From the NCBI GenBank assembly GCA_002398365.1, contig DGYK01000057.1:154704-179063 (forward strand): 24,360 nt of DNA, in the 5' to 3' direction. Every line of letters begins with the position of its first letter. The first letter of the stretch is position 1. Below are positions 15,193 to 24,034 of this stretch, in pieces. A program made the position numbers and the translations under genes. Source of the stretch: Flammeovirgaceae bacterium UBA5008. Its GTDB lineage: Bacteria; Bacteroidota; Bacteroidia; Cytophagales; Cyclobacteriaceae. The notes beneath the pieces were generated by a model, which worked only from the letters and a program-made list of their open reading frames with translations, had not been told where the DNA came from and searched no databases.

Positions 15193-17130
15193 ATGGCACA
15201 CACAGGCGAAAATGAACAAGCTCTCCGCAGCATCATCGACTTCCTCCGGTGGTTGAGCATCATCCTGTTGCTCATTCACTTCTACTACTTCTGTCATGCG
15301 GTGTGGTCAGCGTGGGGCCTAACGTGGCAATGGGTGGATAACATTTTGCTCGCGTTAAAACCAACAGGGCTTTACAAAGGGTTCTTTCCATCCAAAGGCA
15401 TGATTGCCTTGATGCTCGCCATTTCCCTGTTTGGAGCACGGGGAAAGAAAAGTGAAAAAGTAAATAGGGTCTACCTGGCCGCGATCATTCTGACCGGAGT
15501 AATTGTATTCTTCCTGGGTCACTTCATCTTCTCTCTTTTTCAGATTTCTCGAGTTGTAGTGGTTGTATACGTGTGCCTGACGACCATCGGCTACCTGCTC
15601 ATGCTCGCGGGTGGTACGTGGCTATCGCGGCTGATGTGGGTGCGCTTCCGCAACGACATCTTCAACAAAGAAAATGAATCGTTCCCACAGGAAGAGCGAC
15701 TTATCGAAAACGAGTTCTCCATCAACCTGCCCGCTGCCTACAACCTCAAAGGCAAAACCCGAAAGAGTTGGATTAATGTCATCAATCCCTTCCGCTCTTT
15801 ACTAGTCATCGGCACTCCGGGCGCAGGAAAGTCTTACTTCGTCATACGCCACATCCTTACCCAGCATATTCACAAGGGGTTCACCATGTTCGTGTACGAC
15901 TTTAAGTTTGATGACCTCTCGAAGATTACGTACAACACACTCCTGCGCTATGGTCACCGCTACAAAGTGACCCCCAAGTTCTTTGTCATCAACTTCGAAG
16001 ACCTCTCCCGTTCGCACCGCTGCAATCCGCTCGACCCGGCTACGATGGAAGATATCACCGATGCCACCGAGTCGTCACGCACCATCATGCTCGGCCTCAA
16101 CCGCGACTGGATCAAAAAGCAAGGCGACTTCTTCGTAGAATCACCCATCAACTTCGTCACTGCCATCATCTGGTTCCTGCGCAAATATGAGAACGGCAAA
16201 TGCTGCACGCTCCCGCACGTCATCGAATTGATGCAGTTGGAATACCCGATACTTTTCAAGTTGCTGCGCACCGAACGCGAAATTGAAGTGCTCATCAATC
16301 CCTTCGAGTCGGCCTTCCGAAACGAAGCGATGGAACAGCTTGAAGGTCAGATCGCCAGTGCCAAAATCGGCATGGCCCGGCTGTCTTCACCTCAACTTTA
16401 TTATGTATTGTCAGGTAACGACTTCACCCTTGACATCAACAATCCCAATGATCCCAAGATTGTTTGCATGGGCAACAATCCACAAAAGCAGCAAATCTAC
16501 GGAGCCGTGCTCTCCTTATATATAAGCCGTGTCATCAAGCTCGTCAACAAAAAGAACCAGCTCAAAAGCAGTCTGGTATTCGATGAGTTTCCGACCATCT
16601 ACTTCAACGGCATCGACAGCCTCATTGCCACCGCCCGCTCCAACAAAGTGGCCACGACATTGGCTGTTCAGGACTATAGCCAGCTAAAGAAAGACTATGG
16701 CCGTGATCAGGCAGAAGTCATCATGAACATTGTAGGCAATGTCATCAGTGGCCAGGTGGTGGGCGAGACGTCAAAACTACTTTCCGAACGATTTGGGAAA
16801 ATTGTACAGCAACGCGAAAGCATCTCCATCAATGCAGCCGACACCTCCTTCAGCCGCTCTACGCAGCTGGAGGCGGCCATACCTCCTTCAAAGATTGCTT
16901 CCCTCTCATCGGGCGAATTTGTGGGAACAGTAGCGGATGACCCGCAACAAAAAATTGAATTGAAAACATTTCATGCAGAGATCATCAACGACCACGAAGC
17001 CATCCGGCAGGAAGAGAGCCGTTACCAACCCATCCCGGCCATCCGCACCATCACATCGGAAGAAATTCAAAAGAACTACTTCCGCATCAGAGAAGACATA
17101 CAGGAAATCATTGACGATAAACTCACCTAA
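15193..17130 (+). CDS. VirD4/TraG-type conjugative coupling protein
   Basis: This 645-aa inner-membrane ATPase would recruit the relaxase-DNA complex and feed it to a type IV secretion channel. Four membrane segments lie in the first 140 residues (about 17-35, 68-81, 93-115 and 119-140). The ATPase domain follows, with Walker A GTPGAGKS at 207-214 and Walker B LVFDEF with Asp464-Glu465. Between them is the all-alpha region. Typical family segments include the AVQDYSQLKKDYGRDQAE stretch after Walker B and the GNVISGQVVGETSKLLSERFGK region. In Bacteroidetes elements such proteins are called TraG or, in mobilisable elements, MobC. Four helices rather than two is usual for these Bacteroidetes members. 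ATG 15193 overlaps the end of the repeat-derived GATGAGGCCATG stretch. Confidence 0.92.
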   Translation: MAHTGENEQALRSIIDFLRWLSIILLLIHFYYFCHAVWSAWGLTWQWVDNILLALKPTGLYKGFFPSKGMIALMLAISLFGARGKKSEKVNRVYLAAIILTGVIVFFLGHFIFSLFQISRVVVVVYVCLTTIGYLLMLAGGTWLSRLMWVRFRNDIFNKENESFPQEERLIENEFSINLPAAYNLKGKTRKSWINVINPFRSLLVIGTPGAGKSYFVIRHILTQHIHKGFTMFVYDFKFDDLSKITYNTLLRYGHRYKVTPKFFVINFEDLSRSHRCNPLDPATMEDITDATESSRTIMLGLNRDWIKKQGDFFVESPINFVTAIIWFLRKYENGKCCTLPHVIELMQLEYPILFKLLRTEREIEVLINPFESAFRNEAMEQLEGQIASAKIGMARLSSPQLYYVLSGNDFTLDINNPNDPKIVCMGNNPQKQQIYGAVLSLYISRVIKLVNKKNQLKSSLVFDEFPTIYFNGIDSLIATARSNKVATTLAVQDYSQLKKDYGRDQAEVIMNIVGNVISGQVVGETSKLLSERFGKIVQQRESISINAADTSFSRSTQLEAAIPPSKIASLSSGEFVGTVADDPQQKIELKTFHAEIINDHEAIRQEESRYQPIPAIRTITSEEIQKNYFRIREDIQEIIDDKLT

Positions 17131-17133
17131 TTT

Positions 17134-17898
17134 ATGAAACAGAACGAACAAAATTATGAACAACGTTTGGCTGATTTGAATAAAAAACTAGGCGTCATTC
17201 AACGCGACCAAACAAACAAATTACTTCAGGCCGTAGCAAGTTATGAATTAGTGAAAGAAGTAATAGGCTCTCTTCCAATTGGTAGAGAAATGCAAAATAG
17301 TATACAGTTCAACAAAATAGTTTTTCCACAATTTCTTTCGCTCCTAATCTACTATCGTTATATGGTCAGTATTTTCTCAAGTGAACCACTTCGCAAGAGT
17401 GACCAAATCGCTCACCTCAAGGCATTCCGCAAAAAACTTGAATGGTTCTGTTTGGAACACCGGGAGTTAATTCAGTATTGTCGCTCTGGTGCAACCGACA
17501 GAGATGATTACTATTTTACCAACAAACCCAATCAATTACTGCCAGAAGAAACCCCTGCGTACGTATGGTCAAAATACCTCGCCAGTCACCGACTCAATGA
17601 CCTTATTAATTTTGAGATCATGCTCCGTAAAAAAGATCATGAACCAAGTGAAATAGTTTGGACAGCTCAAAAGACAAGTCTAATTGAATTATTGTATGCC
17701 CTGCATGCAGCGAATGTTTTCAATGATGGTAAGGCGGGACTTAAGCACGTAGCAGAAGCCTTTGAACGGATATTTCAAGTGAACCTAGGCAATTATTACC
17801 GTGTCTTTCAGGATATCCGCCAGCGGAAAATCAACCAAACGGTTTTCCTTGACCAGCTCAAAGAAAAATTCCTGCAACGCGTCCATGAATTAGAATAG
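17134..17898 (+). CDS. rteC: RteC-family regulator of element excision and transfer
   Basis: This 254-aa protein matches RteC, the winged-helix-like activator known from the Bacteroides element CTnDOT, where it turns on the excision genes. The family signature is in the C-terminal part, about residues 170-252: IVWTAQKTSLIELLYALHA, then NDGKAGLKHVAEAFERIF, NLGNYYRVFQDIRQRK and FLDQLKEKF. The N-terminal half is helical and varied in the family. It begins 3 bases after the coupling-protein stop, so it belongs to the same operon. The gene is visibly richer in A and T than the mob genes beside it, which suggests a different recent history. RteA and RteB, the two-component pair that controls rteC in CTnDOT, are not in the window. 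Confidence 0.88.
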   Translation: MKQNEQNYEQRLADLNKKLGVIQRDQTNKLLQAVASYELVKEVIGSLPIGREMQNSIQFNKIVFPQFLSLLIYYRYMVSIFSSEPLRKSDQIAHLKAFRKKLEWFCLEHRELIQYCRSGATDRDDYYFTNKPNQLLPEETPAYVWSKYLASHRLNDLINFEIMLRKKDHEPSEIVWTAQKTSLIELLYALHAANVFNDGKAGLKHVAEAFERIFQVNLGNYYRVFQDIRQRKINQTVFLDQLKEKFLQRVHELE

Positions 17899-17922
17899 CA
17901 TTGTCTGACAACGTCTTCTTGA

Positions 17923-17970
17923 ATCTAACATCTCACATCTAGCTTCTAACATCCAACCTCTAACCTCTCT
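17923..17970. repeat. Degenerate short tandem repeat (TCTAACATC-like units)
   Basis: The gap between rteC and the next gene consists mostly of imperfect 8- to 10-base units: TCTAACATC, TCACATCTA, TTCTAACATC, CAACCTCTAACCTCTC. The stretch is almost free of G. Similar CTAACATCTAAC-type runs occur between genes in Cytophagales genomes (recalled). It lies immediately before the ATG at 17973 and may have replaced the normal leader. Confidence 0.6.
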
Positions 17971-17972
17971 TT

Positions 17973-18218
17973 ATGATCGACATCCCCAACCTCCAACTCC
18001 CAGTCGCCACGGTCATCCATTCACAATGGGAAGCCCTCTCCCCAGCACGAAGACAAGTACTGCTCGAAGGCCGAACCGAAGAAGACTTCTTAAATGCCCG
18101 AGTGGACATCTTTCTCGAAGAACTTGAAAACGCTCTCATCTGCGGCTATGATGAATTGGGTGCAAAAGAAGTCGCTCTACAGGCGTGCCTGACTGGAATC
18201 ACTGAAACAGATGAGTAA
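17973..18218 (+). CDS. Small unrecognised protein preceding the methylase-helicase
   Basis: This 81-aa acidic protein has no signal peptide, membrane segment or named motif. The second half (LNARVDIFLEELENALICGYDELGAKEVALQACLTGI) is helical with the spacing G-Y-x-x-x-G-A-x-E-V-A-L-x-x-x-L. Small genes at this spot in Bacteroides conjugative elements often belong to family DUF1896, whose C-terminal half has a comparable pattern; I cannot confirm membership. Its stop overlaps the start of the methylase-helicase gene by 8 bases (ATGAGTAA), so the two are translationally coupled and may work together. The start at ATG 17973 directly follows the degenerate repeat. Confidence 0.65.
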   Translation: MIDIPNLQLPVATVIHSQWEALSPARRQVLLEGRTEEDFLNARVDIFLEELENALICGYDELGAKEVALQACLTGITETDE

Positions 18219-21200
18219 GCGGGAGACATACGAGCAACTCATCCGCGCGCTGAAAGGCGAGAGCACCGCAGCCGACCTGCGATCGTTCATGGGCTTCGGT
18301 GCACTGAAAGAACTGTTGCTGCCACTGGACGACAAAACTTCGTGGACACAGGAAGACCTACGCATGGAACCGATGGTGAAAGCATTTCACGAAAGCTTAC
18401 AAGAAACATTTCAAAAGCAATATGACGCGGTCTGGGCCAGCTTGCGCAATGCCACGCTCTCATCATTCTATACGCCAGCGTTCATTACTGAGCCTATCGT
18501 AGAAGCAATCAAAAAACAGACGACCGTCCACTCCATCCTGGAACCATCGGCAGGAACGGGCAACTTCATATCACCACTAAAAAAACATTTTCCGCAAGCT
18601 TCCATCACTGCCATTGAAAAAGACCAGCTCTCGGCCTGCCTGCTGCGGCAACTTCACCCTACCATCGAAGCACTGCACAGTAGCTACGAAGATTTCCCCA
18701 ACCGCACCTTTGACCTCGTCATTAGCAATATCCCCTTCGGAAATGTAAGCGTGTTTGACAATGCCATGTTTCGAGAGTCAGTGCCGGTGAAAATCAAATC
18801 CACAACCCGCATCCACAATTATTATTTTGTCAAGTCACTCGACAACCTGAAGCATCGGGGCCTGCTGGCATTCATCACCACCACCGGGGTAATGGATAGC
18901 CCGGCCAACAAAGAAATCCGTGAGTACCTGATGAAGAAATCAGATTTGGTCACAGCCATGCGTCTTCCCAACACCACGTTTCAGGCGGCTGGCACTTCAC
19001 CCGTGACCGACATCATCATCCTGCAACGACAGGCTGGCAAGCGAAATCTTTATCCCCACGAACGTGAATTCATCGACACGGAAAAAATAAGTGTGCCAGA
19101 TGACAAAAATTTGTCGGTAGAGGTCAACATAAACTCGTATTTGAAAAACAGGCCCGAACAGATTTTGGGTAAACTCAAAGCCGGTGGACAATACCGCATT
19201 GATTCCTTGGACGTAGAACCATTGGATAATTGGAATGACAAAAAATACCTGGAAGCCATTGATGACAACATCACTCGGTCGTTTCAACAACGAACGATGA
19301 ATAAGGAAACAGACTTGACAGAACAGACACAGGTAAAAGCAATATCCTCAAAAGAAGCAAAGCACACAAAGTTATCAGTCGACCATCCCGAGTACGCCAT
19401 CCTCAAGCCTGGCAACCTGCTCGTCCACCAAGGCAAGGTGGCCACCATCGAATTGCAGGGAGCGGAACGCGTCATCACACCACTGGACGCAGTGAAAGAC
19501 GTGGAACGAACACATTTGCTGTCAAGCCTGCGTAACACACTCAACCGACTGGTGAAATCGGAATGGGACAATGACGTAACCGAAATGAATCGCCAGCGCG
19601 AAGAATTAAATAATCAATATGATTTGTTTGCCTTCCGCTACGGCCAAATCAACAGCCTGCCCAACCGGAAGTTATGCCTCTTCGATGCCGAAGGCTTTAA
19701 ACTGCTGGCACTGGAGAAACAAATCAACAGCCACTATGTAAAAGCCGACATCTTTAATGGGCAGGTCAATAACAAGCAAGTTGCCCAAGTCCGCCCCGAA
19801 ACGCTGAAGGATGCGTTGCTCATGTCGCTCAACGAACACAATCAGGTAAATATTGACTACATGACAGCCGTGACGATGAAGAGTCGCGAAGACATCATCC
19901 GCGATGGGCTCGACCAGGAAATCATCTTTCGCAACATCGGGGACTCCAAAGAGCCGTTCGTCACACGCGACAAATTCCTCAGCGGCAACATCGTACAAAA
20001 ACTTTCAGCCTTCGAACGCCTCCAACAAAACCCAGAAGAAAGAAACCGCTATCCCGAACTGAGCGACCCGGACATCGAACGCCATCTTGATAGGCTGCGG
20101 GAAGTACAACCCGTATTTCTCAAGCGCGAACTTATAGACATCAACATGGGCGAACGCTGGATACCCAACGACATCTATGAAGCCTTTGCGCGAAATCTAT
20201 TTAAAGAGTTCACGGAAGTAAAATACTTGGAATCAACCGATGCATTTTTAGTCAACGTCAAAGGCTATAGCAACGAAGAGAGCATCACCTACGCAGCCTC
20301 GACCCACAACGGCAAGATTGGCGGCAGCAAAATCATGGAGTATGCCATGGCCGACACACAACCCTACTTGCAAATAAAAATTTCCGATAACCCGGCTCAA
20401 TACAAACCCGATCTGGACGGCATGAAGAATGTCGAGATGAAAATCCGCGAAGTAAAAGAAGCATTTGAAAAATTCATCAATGACAACCCGCAAGTCGCTC
20501 AACAAATCGAAACCATCTACAACCGCGACATCAACAACTCCGTGAGGCGTGACTATGATGGCGAACACCTTAAACTCCAGGGCTTGTCACACTTCACGCC
20601 ACGACCTCACCAGAAAGATGCCATCTGGATGTTGCTGCAACAAGACGGGGGCATCATCGACCACAAAGTGGGAGCAGGCAAAACATTGGTCATCCTTTCC
20701 ACCGCCATGGAGATGCGCAGGCTGGGCATCGCCCGAAAGCCTCTAATCATTTGTATGAAAGCCAACGTAGCCGATGTGGCAAAGGATTTTCGCAAAGCCT
20801 ACCCGGAAGCAAACATCCTCGCCCCCGACCCGCAAAAAGATTTTACCAAACAAAACCGCCAGCGCATCTTCGCCAGCATCGTGGCCAACGATTGGGACGC
20901 AGTCATCATCACACACAACATGTTCATGGCCATTCCACAATCCAATGAAATAAAAAAAGAAATTTTAGAACAGGAGTTGCACAACCTGGACGATGACCTG
21001 AAAGCCATATCGGAAAACCGTTCGCTGTCAAAGCGTGTACTAAAGGGGTTGGAGAGCCGCAAGCAAAACCTCAGTGTACGATTGATGATGACGGAAGCAG
21101 CCATCCAACGCGACAAGTTCACCTACAACTTCGACAAACTGGGCTTCGACCACATCTTCGTAGACGAAAGCCAGGAATTTAAAAACCTGCACTTCACCAC

Positions 21201-23112
21201 CCGCCACCAACAAGTGGCTGGCTTGGGCGACCCCTCCGGCAGTCAACGCGCGCTCAACCTGGAACTCGCCATCCGCACCATCCAAAAGAAAAAGGGAGGC
21301 GACCGCGGGGCAACGTTTTCATCCGGCACCACCATCAGCAATAGTCTGGTGGAACTTTATTTGCTGTTTAAATATTTGCGTCCCAACAAACTGGCGGAAC
21401 TCAAAATCAACTCCTTCGATGCGTGGGCGAAAATGTATGCACGTAAATCTGCTACATATGAATTCTCCGTTACCAATGAACTGAAGATGAAGGAACGCTA
21501 CCGCGAGTTTATCAAAGTGCCAGAACTTGCCCGCTTCTACGCAGAGATTACACACGTAGTCAATGACCACAACCTGAAAATTGACAAACCGGAGGTGAGC
21601 CACGAAGTCATCAACATGGAGCCAACGGAGGCGCAGCAGGCCTACACCCAAAAGCTCATCAGCTTCACCAAAACAAAAAACCCTGCCTACGTAGACTTAT
21701 CACTCAACGAAAAGGAAATGAACGCCTTCATGCTCATCGCCACCAACCTCGCCAAGAAAATGAGCATTGACATGCGACTCATCAATTCAGGCAGCTATGG
21801 CTTTGAAGAAGAGGGTAAAATCGGCAAACTGTGTCAGACGGTAGCGGAAGAATACAACGACAGCAAATCCTATCGCGGCACACAATTAATCTTCAGTGAC
21901 CTAGGCACACCAGCCGGCAGTGGGTTCAACATCTACGAAGAAGTAAAACAGGTATTGGTGGAGAAGCATGGCATCGACCCACAGGAAATTCAATTCATCC
22001 ACGACCACGACAGCCGGAAAAAGAAAGAGGAACTTTTCAAACAAGTGAACGCGGGGGACGTGAGAGTGCTGATTGGGAGTACAAAAAAATTAGGGACAGG
22101 GGTAAACGTACAGGAGCGCGTCATCGCCTTGCACCACCTCGACATTCCATGGCGGCCAAGTGACTTTGAGCAGCGAACTGGCAGGGGCGGACGGCAAGGG
22201 AACAAGATGGCCAAAGAGCATCGCAACAACGTGGTGCGCAACTATGTCTATGCCGTCAACCGCACGCTGGATGCCTACCAATTCAACATCCTTTCCAACA
22301 AACAAAAATTCATCAATCAAATCAAAAACAGTTCCATCGACCAACGCAAGATTGACGAAGGCGCATTCGACCAGGAAGGCGGCATGAACTTTGGCGAATA
22401 CGTGGCCTTGCTCAGCGGCAACACGGACTTGTTGGAGAAAGTACGACTCGAAAAGAAAGTAGCCGACCTCGAACGCACCTACCAGGTATTTTTGAAGCGT
22501 AAATCAGAAGCAGAATTTTACACGTCACATATACAACGTGAGAAAGCCGACAAGCAAAACGCATTGAAGAAACTGGAAACGGATGCCACCTCATTGCAAC
22601 GCGAAGAGTTAGAAAAAATACCCGTGGTTGTCCAAGGCAAGACGTTCGAGGAAAAGAAAGATGCGGGTGAGCAATTGTTAAAACAACTTCAGCAGTCAAA
22701 GCATGAAAAAAAAGACATAGAGTTGGCCACGTTCCTAACTTTCAAACTTATCTATCGCCCCACGCAGGAAAAGGTGTATGTCACCGGCTCTTCGGGCATG
22801 ATTTACAACTATGCCGAAGGCAAACTCAACGACAACCCCGCATTAGCGGGACGATACATACTGGATTCCGTCAAGCGCATTCCCAAAGTCATTGAAAGCA
22901 CACGCGAAGCTATCGAAGCCTGCGACAAGAAAATCGCTACCTATCAACAAGAACTGAAAGCCGAATTCAAAGACAAACACCTCATCACCGAAATGAAAAT
23001 GAAAATCGAACAACTGTCGGTGAAGTTGGAGAAGGCTTTTGCGGGGAAAGAAGAACTTGCTTTAAGTGAGGCCACGGCAAAACGGGAGTCAAAAAAACGA
23101 GTGAGTCGGTAA
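18211..23112 (+). CDS. N6-adenine methylase and SNF2-like helicase fusion (DarB-like anti-restriction type)
   Basis: This 1633-aa protein joins a DNA methyltransferase and a superfamily 2 helicase. The methylase part (about 80-290) shows motif I EPSAGTGNF from residue 111 and motif IV NIPFG at 173-177. The NIPF form replaces the usual NPPF/Y, which is common in this fused family. The helicase part (about 790-1350) has Walker A HKVGAGKT at 818-825, motif II DESQ at 985-988 and motif VI QRTGRGGRQGN from 1321. Coiled-coil-like stretches follow at about 1400-1490 and 1560-1633. Related giant proteins occur in conjugative elements of many phyla and in phage P1 (DarB), where they protect incoming DNA from restriction. 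That is the probable role here. The reading frame is intact. Confidence 0.9.
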   Translation: MSKRETYEQLIRALKGESTAADLRSFMGFGALKELLLPLDDKTSWTQEDLRMEPMVKAFHESLQETFQKQYDAVWASLRNATLSSFYTPAFITEPIVEAIKKQTTVHSILEPSAGTGNFISPLKKHFPQASITAIEKDQLSACLLRQLHPTIEALHSSYEDFPNRTFDLVISNIPFGNVSVFDNAMFRESVPVKIKSTTRIHNYYFVKSLDNLKHRGLLAFITTTGVMDSPANKEIREYLMKKSDLVTAMRLPNTTFQAAGTSPVTDIIILQRQAGKRNLYPHEREFIDTEKISVPDDKNLSVEVNINSYLKNRPEQILGKLKAGGQYRIDSLDVEPLDNWNDKKYLEAIDDNITRSFQQRTMNKETDLTEQTQVKAISSKEAKHTKLSVDHPEYAILKPGNLLVHQGKVATIELQGAERVITPLDAVKDVERTHLLSSLRNTLNRLVKSEWDNDVTEMNRQREELNNQYDLFAFRYGQINSLPNRKLCLFDAEGFKLLALEKQINSHYVKADIFNGQVNNKQVAQVRPETLKDALLMSLNEHNQVNIDYMTAVTMKSREDIIRDGLDQEIIFRNIGDSKEPFVTRDKFLSGNIVQKLSAFERLQQNPEERNRYPELSDPDIERHLDRLREVQPVFLKRELIDINMGERWIPNDIYEAFARNLFKEFTEVKYLESTDAFLVNVKGYSNEESITYAASTHNGKIGGSKIMEYAMADTQPYLQIKISDNPAQYKPDLDGMKNVEMKIREVKEAFEKFINDNPQVAQQIETIYNRDINNSVRRDYDGEHLKLQGLSHFTPRPHQKDAIWMLLQQDGGIIDHKVGAGKTLVILSTAMEMRRLGIARKPLIICMKANVADVAKDFRKAYPEANILAPDPQKDFTKQNRQRIFASIVANDWDAVIITHNMFMAIPQSNEIKKEILEQELHNLDDDLKAISENRSLSKRVLKGLESRKQNLSVRLMMTEAAIQRDKFTYNFDKLGFDHIFVDESQEFKNLHFTTRHQQVAGLGDPSGSQRALNLELAIRTIQKKKGGDRGATFSSGTTISNSLVELYLLFKYLRPNKLAELKINSFDAWAKMYARKSATYEFSVTNELKMKERYREFIKVPELARFYAEITHVVNDHNLKIDKPEVSHEVINMEPTEAQQAYTQKLISFTKTKNPAYVDLSLNEKEMNAFMLIATNLAKKMSIDMRLINSGSYGFEEEGKIGKLCQTVAEEYNDSKSYRGTQLIFSDLGTPAGSGFNIYEEVKQVLVEKHGIDPQEIQFIHDHDSRKKKEELFKQVNAGDVRVLIGSTKKLGTGVNVQERVIALHHLDIPWRPSDFEQRTGRGGRQGNKMAKEHRNNVVRNYVYAVNRTLDAYQFNILSNKQKFINQIKNSSIDQRKIDEGAFDQEGGMNFGEYVALLSGNTDLLEKVRLEKKVADLERTYQVFLKRKSEAEFYTSHIQREKADKQNALKKLETDATSLQREELEKIPVVVQGKTFEEKKDAGEQLLKQLQQSKHEKKDIELATFLTFKLIYRPTQEKVYVTGSSGMIYNYAEGKLNDNPALAGRYILDSVKRIPKVIESTREAIEACDKKIATYQQELKAEFKDKHLITEMKMKIEQLSVKLEKAFAGKEELALSEATAKRESKKRVSR

Positions 23113-23395
23113 CGAGGTATTACCCTTCGGCATTAGATAAACGCTGTTTTTTGGGGTTTAAGTGATATTGAAGGATAATAGACCAAAGGATTTAGCGGTT
23201 TTTTTGCAACCTTACATTCGTGATATACTACGAATTCTGTAGTAGATAGCGAATAAAAACTACAAAGAGAAGAGCCAATCATTTCCATTGAGGGACTAAG
23301 GGCCTTATCAAATGATTTAAAAACCTAATTTTCAGGCGTTTAAATTAAACTGTAACCTCGAAGCATATATATCCACAGATAAGTAAACCTAACAA
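23113..23395. other. AT-rich intergenic region with palindromes before the sigma-factor gene
   Basis: The 283 bases contain no convincing coding frame. Two dyads stand out: TACTAC-N7-GTAGTA at 23226-23244 and GTTTAA-A-TTAAAC at 23338-23350. The second lies about 45 bases before the GTG start of the sigma-factor gene, so it could be an operator. I could not identify a clear Bacteroidetes -33/-7 promoter pair. Confidence 0.5.
23226..23244. promoter_or_regulatory. 19-bp dyad TACTAC-N7-GTAGTA
   Basis: The arms TACTAC (23226-23231) and GTAGTA (23239-23244) pair perfectly around GAATTCT. The TACTAC/GTAGTA arms recall the operators of BlaI/MecI-type repressors, but no such repressor is in the window. 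It lies about 150 bases upstream of the sigma-factor start. Confidence 0.4.
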
Positions 23396-24034
23396 GTGAA
23401 ATATCAAGAAGTAATATCAGGATTTCAAACCAGTACCAATAAAGGGCTTAAAGCCCTTTTTGAAGGGTATGGACAAAAACTTTTCGGTTTTTCGGTAACT
23501 CATTTTCATATAGATGAAGATGAAGGGTATGATGTTCTGTATAAGACAATGGAAACTGTAGGCAAGGTCATAACACGATATGATTTCAGTTCAGAAAATC
23601 ACTTTGCGAATTGGCTTTTCAAAATCCATAAGAACAATATCCTTCAGTTGCTGAGACGCAAGAGAAGTAAAGAACAGGAATTCCAAATCGTTGACTTGAA
23701 TGATTGGGAAAAGGAAGCAAAAGAGCTAGAGGACTATGAGTTCAAGCTTGAATCTTTCAAACCCGTAATAGAACAAATTTCATCTATCAATCCTTATGAC
23801 AACTCTTCGAGAACCAGCAAACTTTTTTTGGCAATGCAGAAGGCGTTGCAACAATTAAGCGAGGTGGAAAGGGAGTTACTCTTATTGAGAATGAATAACT
23901 ATAGCTATGATGAGATTGCAGTAATGCTGAACATTGAAAACAATCAATTAAAAGTAAAGTTCATCCGGGCCAAGGCTAAACTGCAAAAGAAAACATTGGA
24001 ATTATTAAACGATACTCACAATGAAACAAAATAA
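23396..24034 (+). CDS. Sigma-70 family (ECF-like) RNA polymerase sigma factor
   Basis: This 212-aa protein would direct RNA polymerase to a special promoter set. A sigma region 2-like part spans about residues 12-95 (ALFEGYGQKLFGFSVTHFHI, then NHFANWLFKIHKNNILQLLRRKR, matching the region 2.3/2.4 helix). A long acidic linker follows (about 100-145), then a sigma region 4 helix-turn-helix at about 150-205 (ALQQLSEVERELLLLRMNNYSYDEIAVMLNIENNQLKVKFIRAKAKL). The start is GTG 23396; no in-frame ATG lies near the beginning of region 2. The next gene overlaps its end by 14 bases, which suggests a partner such as an anti-sigma factor. The gene is markedly AT-rich compared with the mob genes. It is unlikely to be the FecI partner of the distant fecR gene. 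Confidence 0.85.
   Translation: MKYQEVISGFQTSTNKGLKALFEGYGQKLFGFSVTHFHIDEDEGYDVLYKTMETVGKVITRYDFSSENHFANWLFKIHKNNILQLLRRKRSKEQEFQIVDLNDWEKEAKELEDYEFKLESFKPVIEQISSINPYDNSSRTSKLFLAMQKALQQLSEVERELLLLRMNNYSYDEIAVMLNIENNQLKVKFIRAKAKLQKKTLELLNDTHNETK

Larger units (their letters stand above)
12934..23112 (+). mobile_element. Mobilisation/conjugation island (visible part)
   Basis: Genes for an excisionase-like protein, MobC, relaxase, coupling protein, RteC, a small protein and the methylase-helicase run in one direction with little spacing, and a candidate oriT lies among them. This is the DNA-processing module of a Bacteroidetes integrative element. No integrase, att repeats or mating-pair genes are visible, so the real ends are unknown; the sigma factor unit after 23396 may or may not belong to it. 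Confidence 0.8.
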
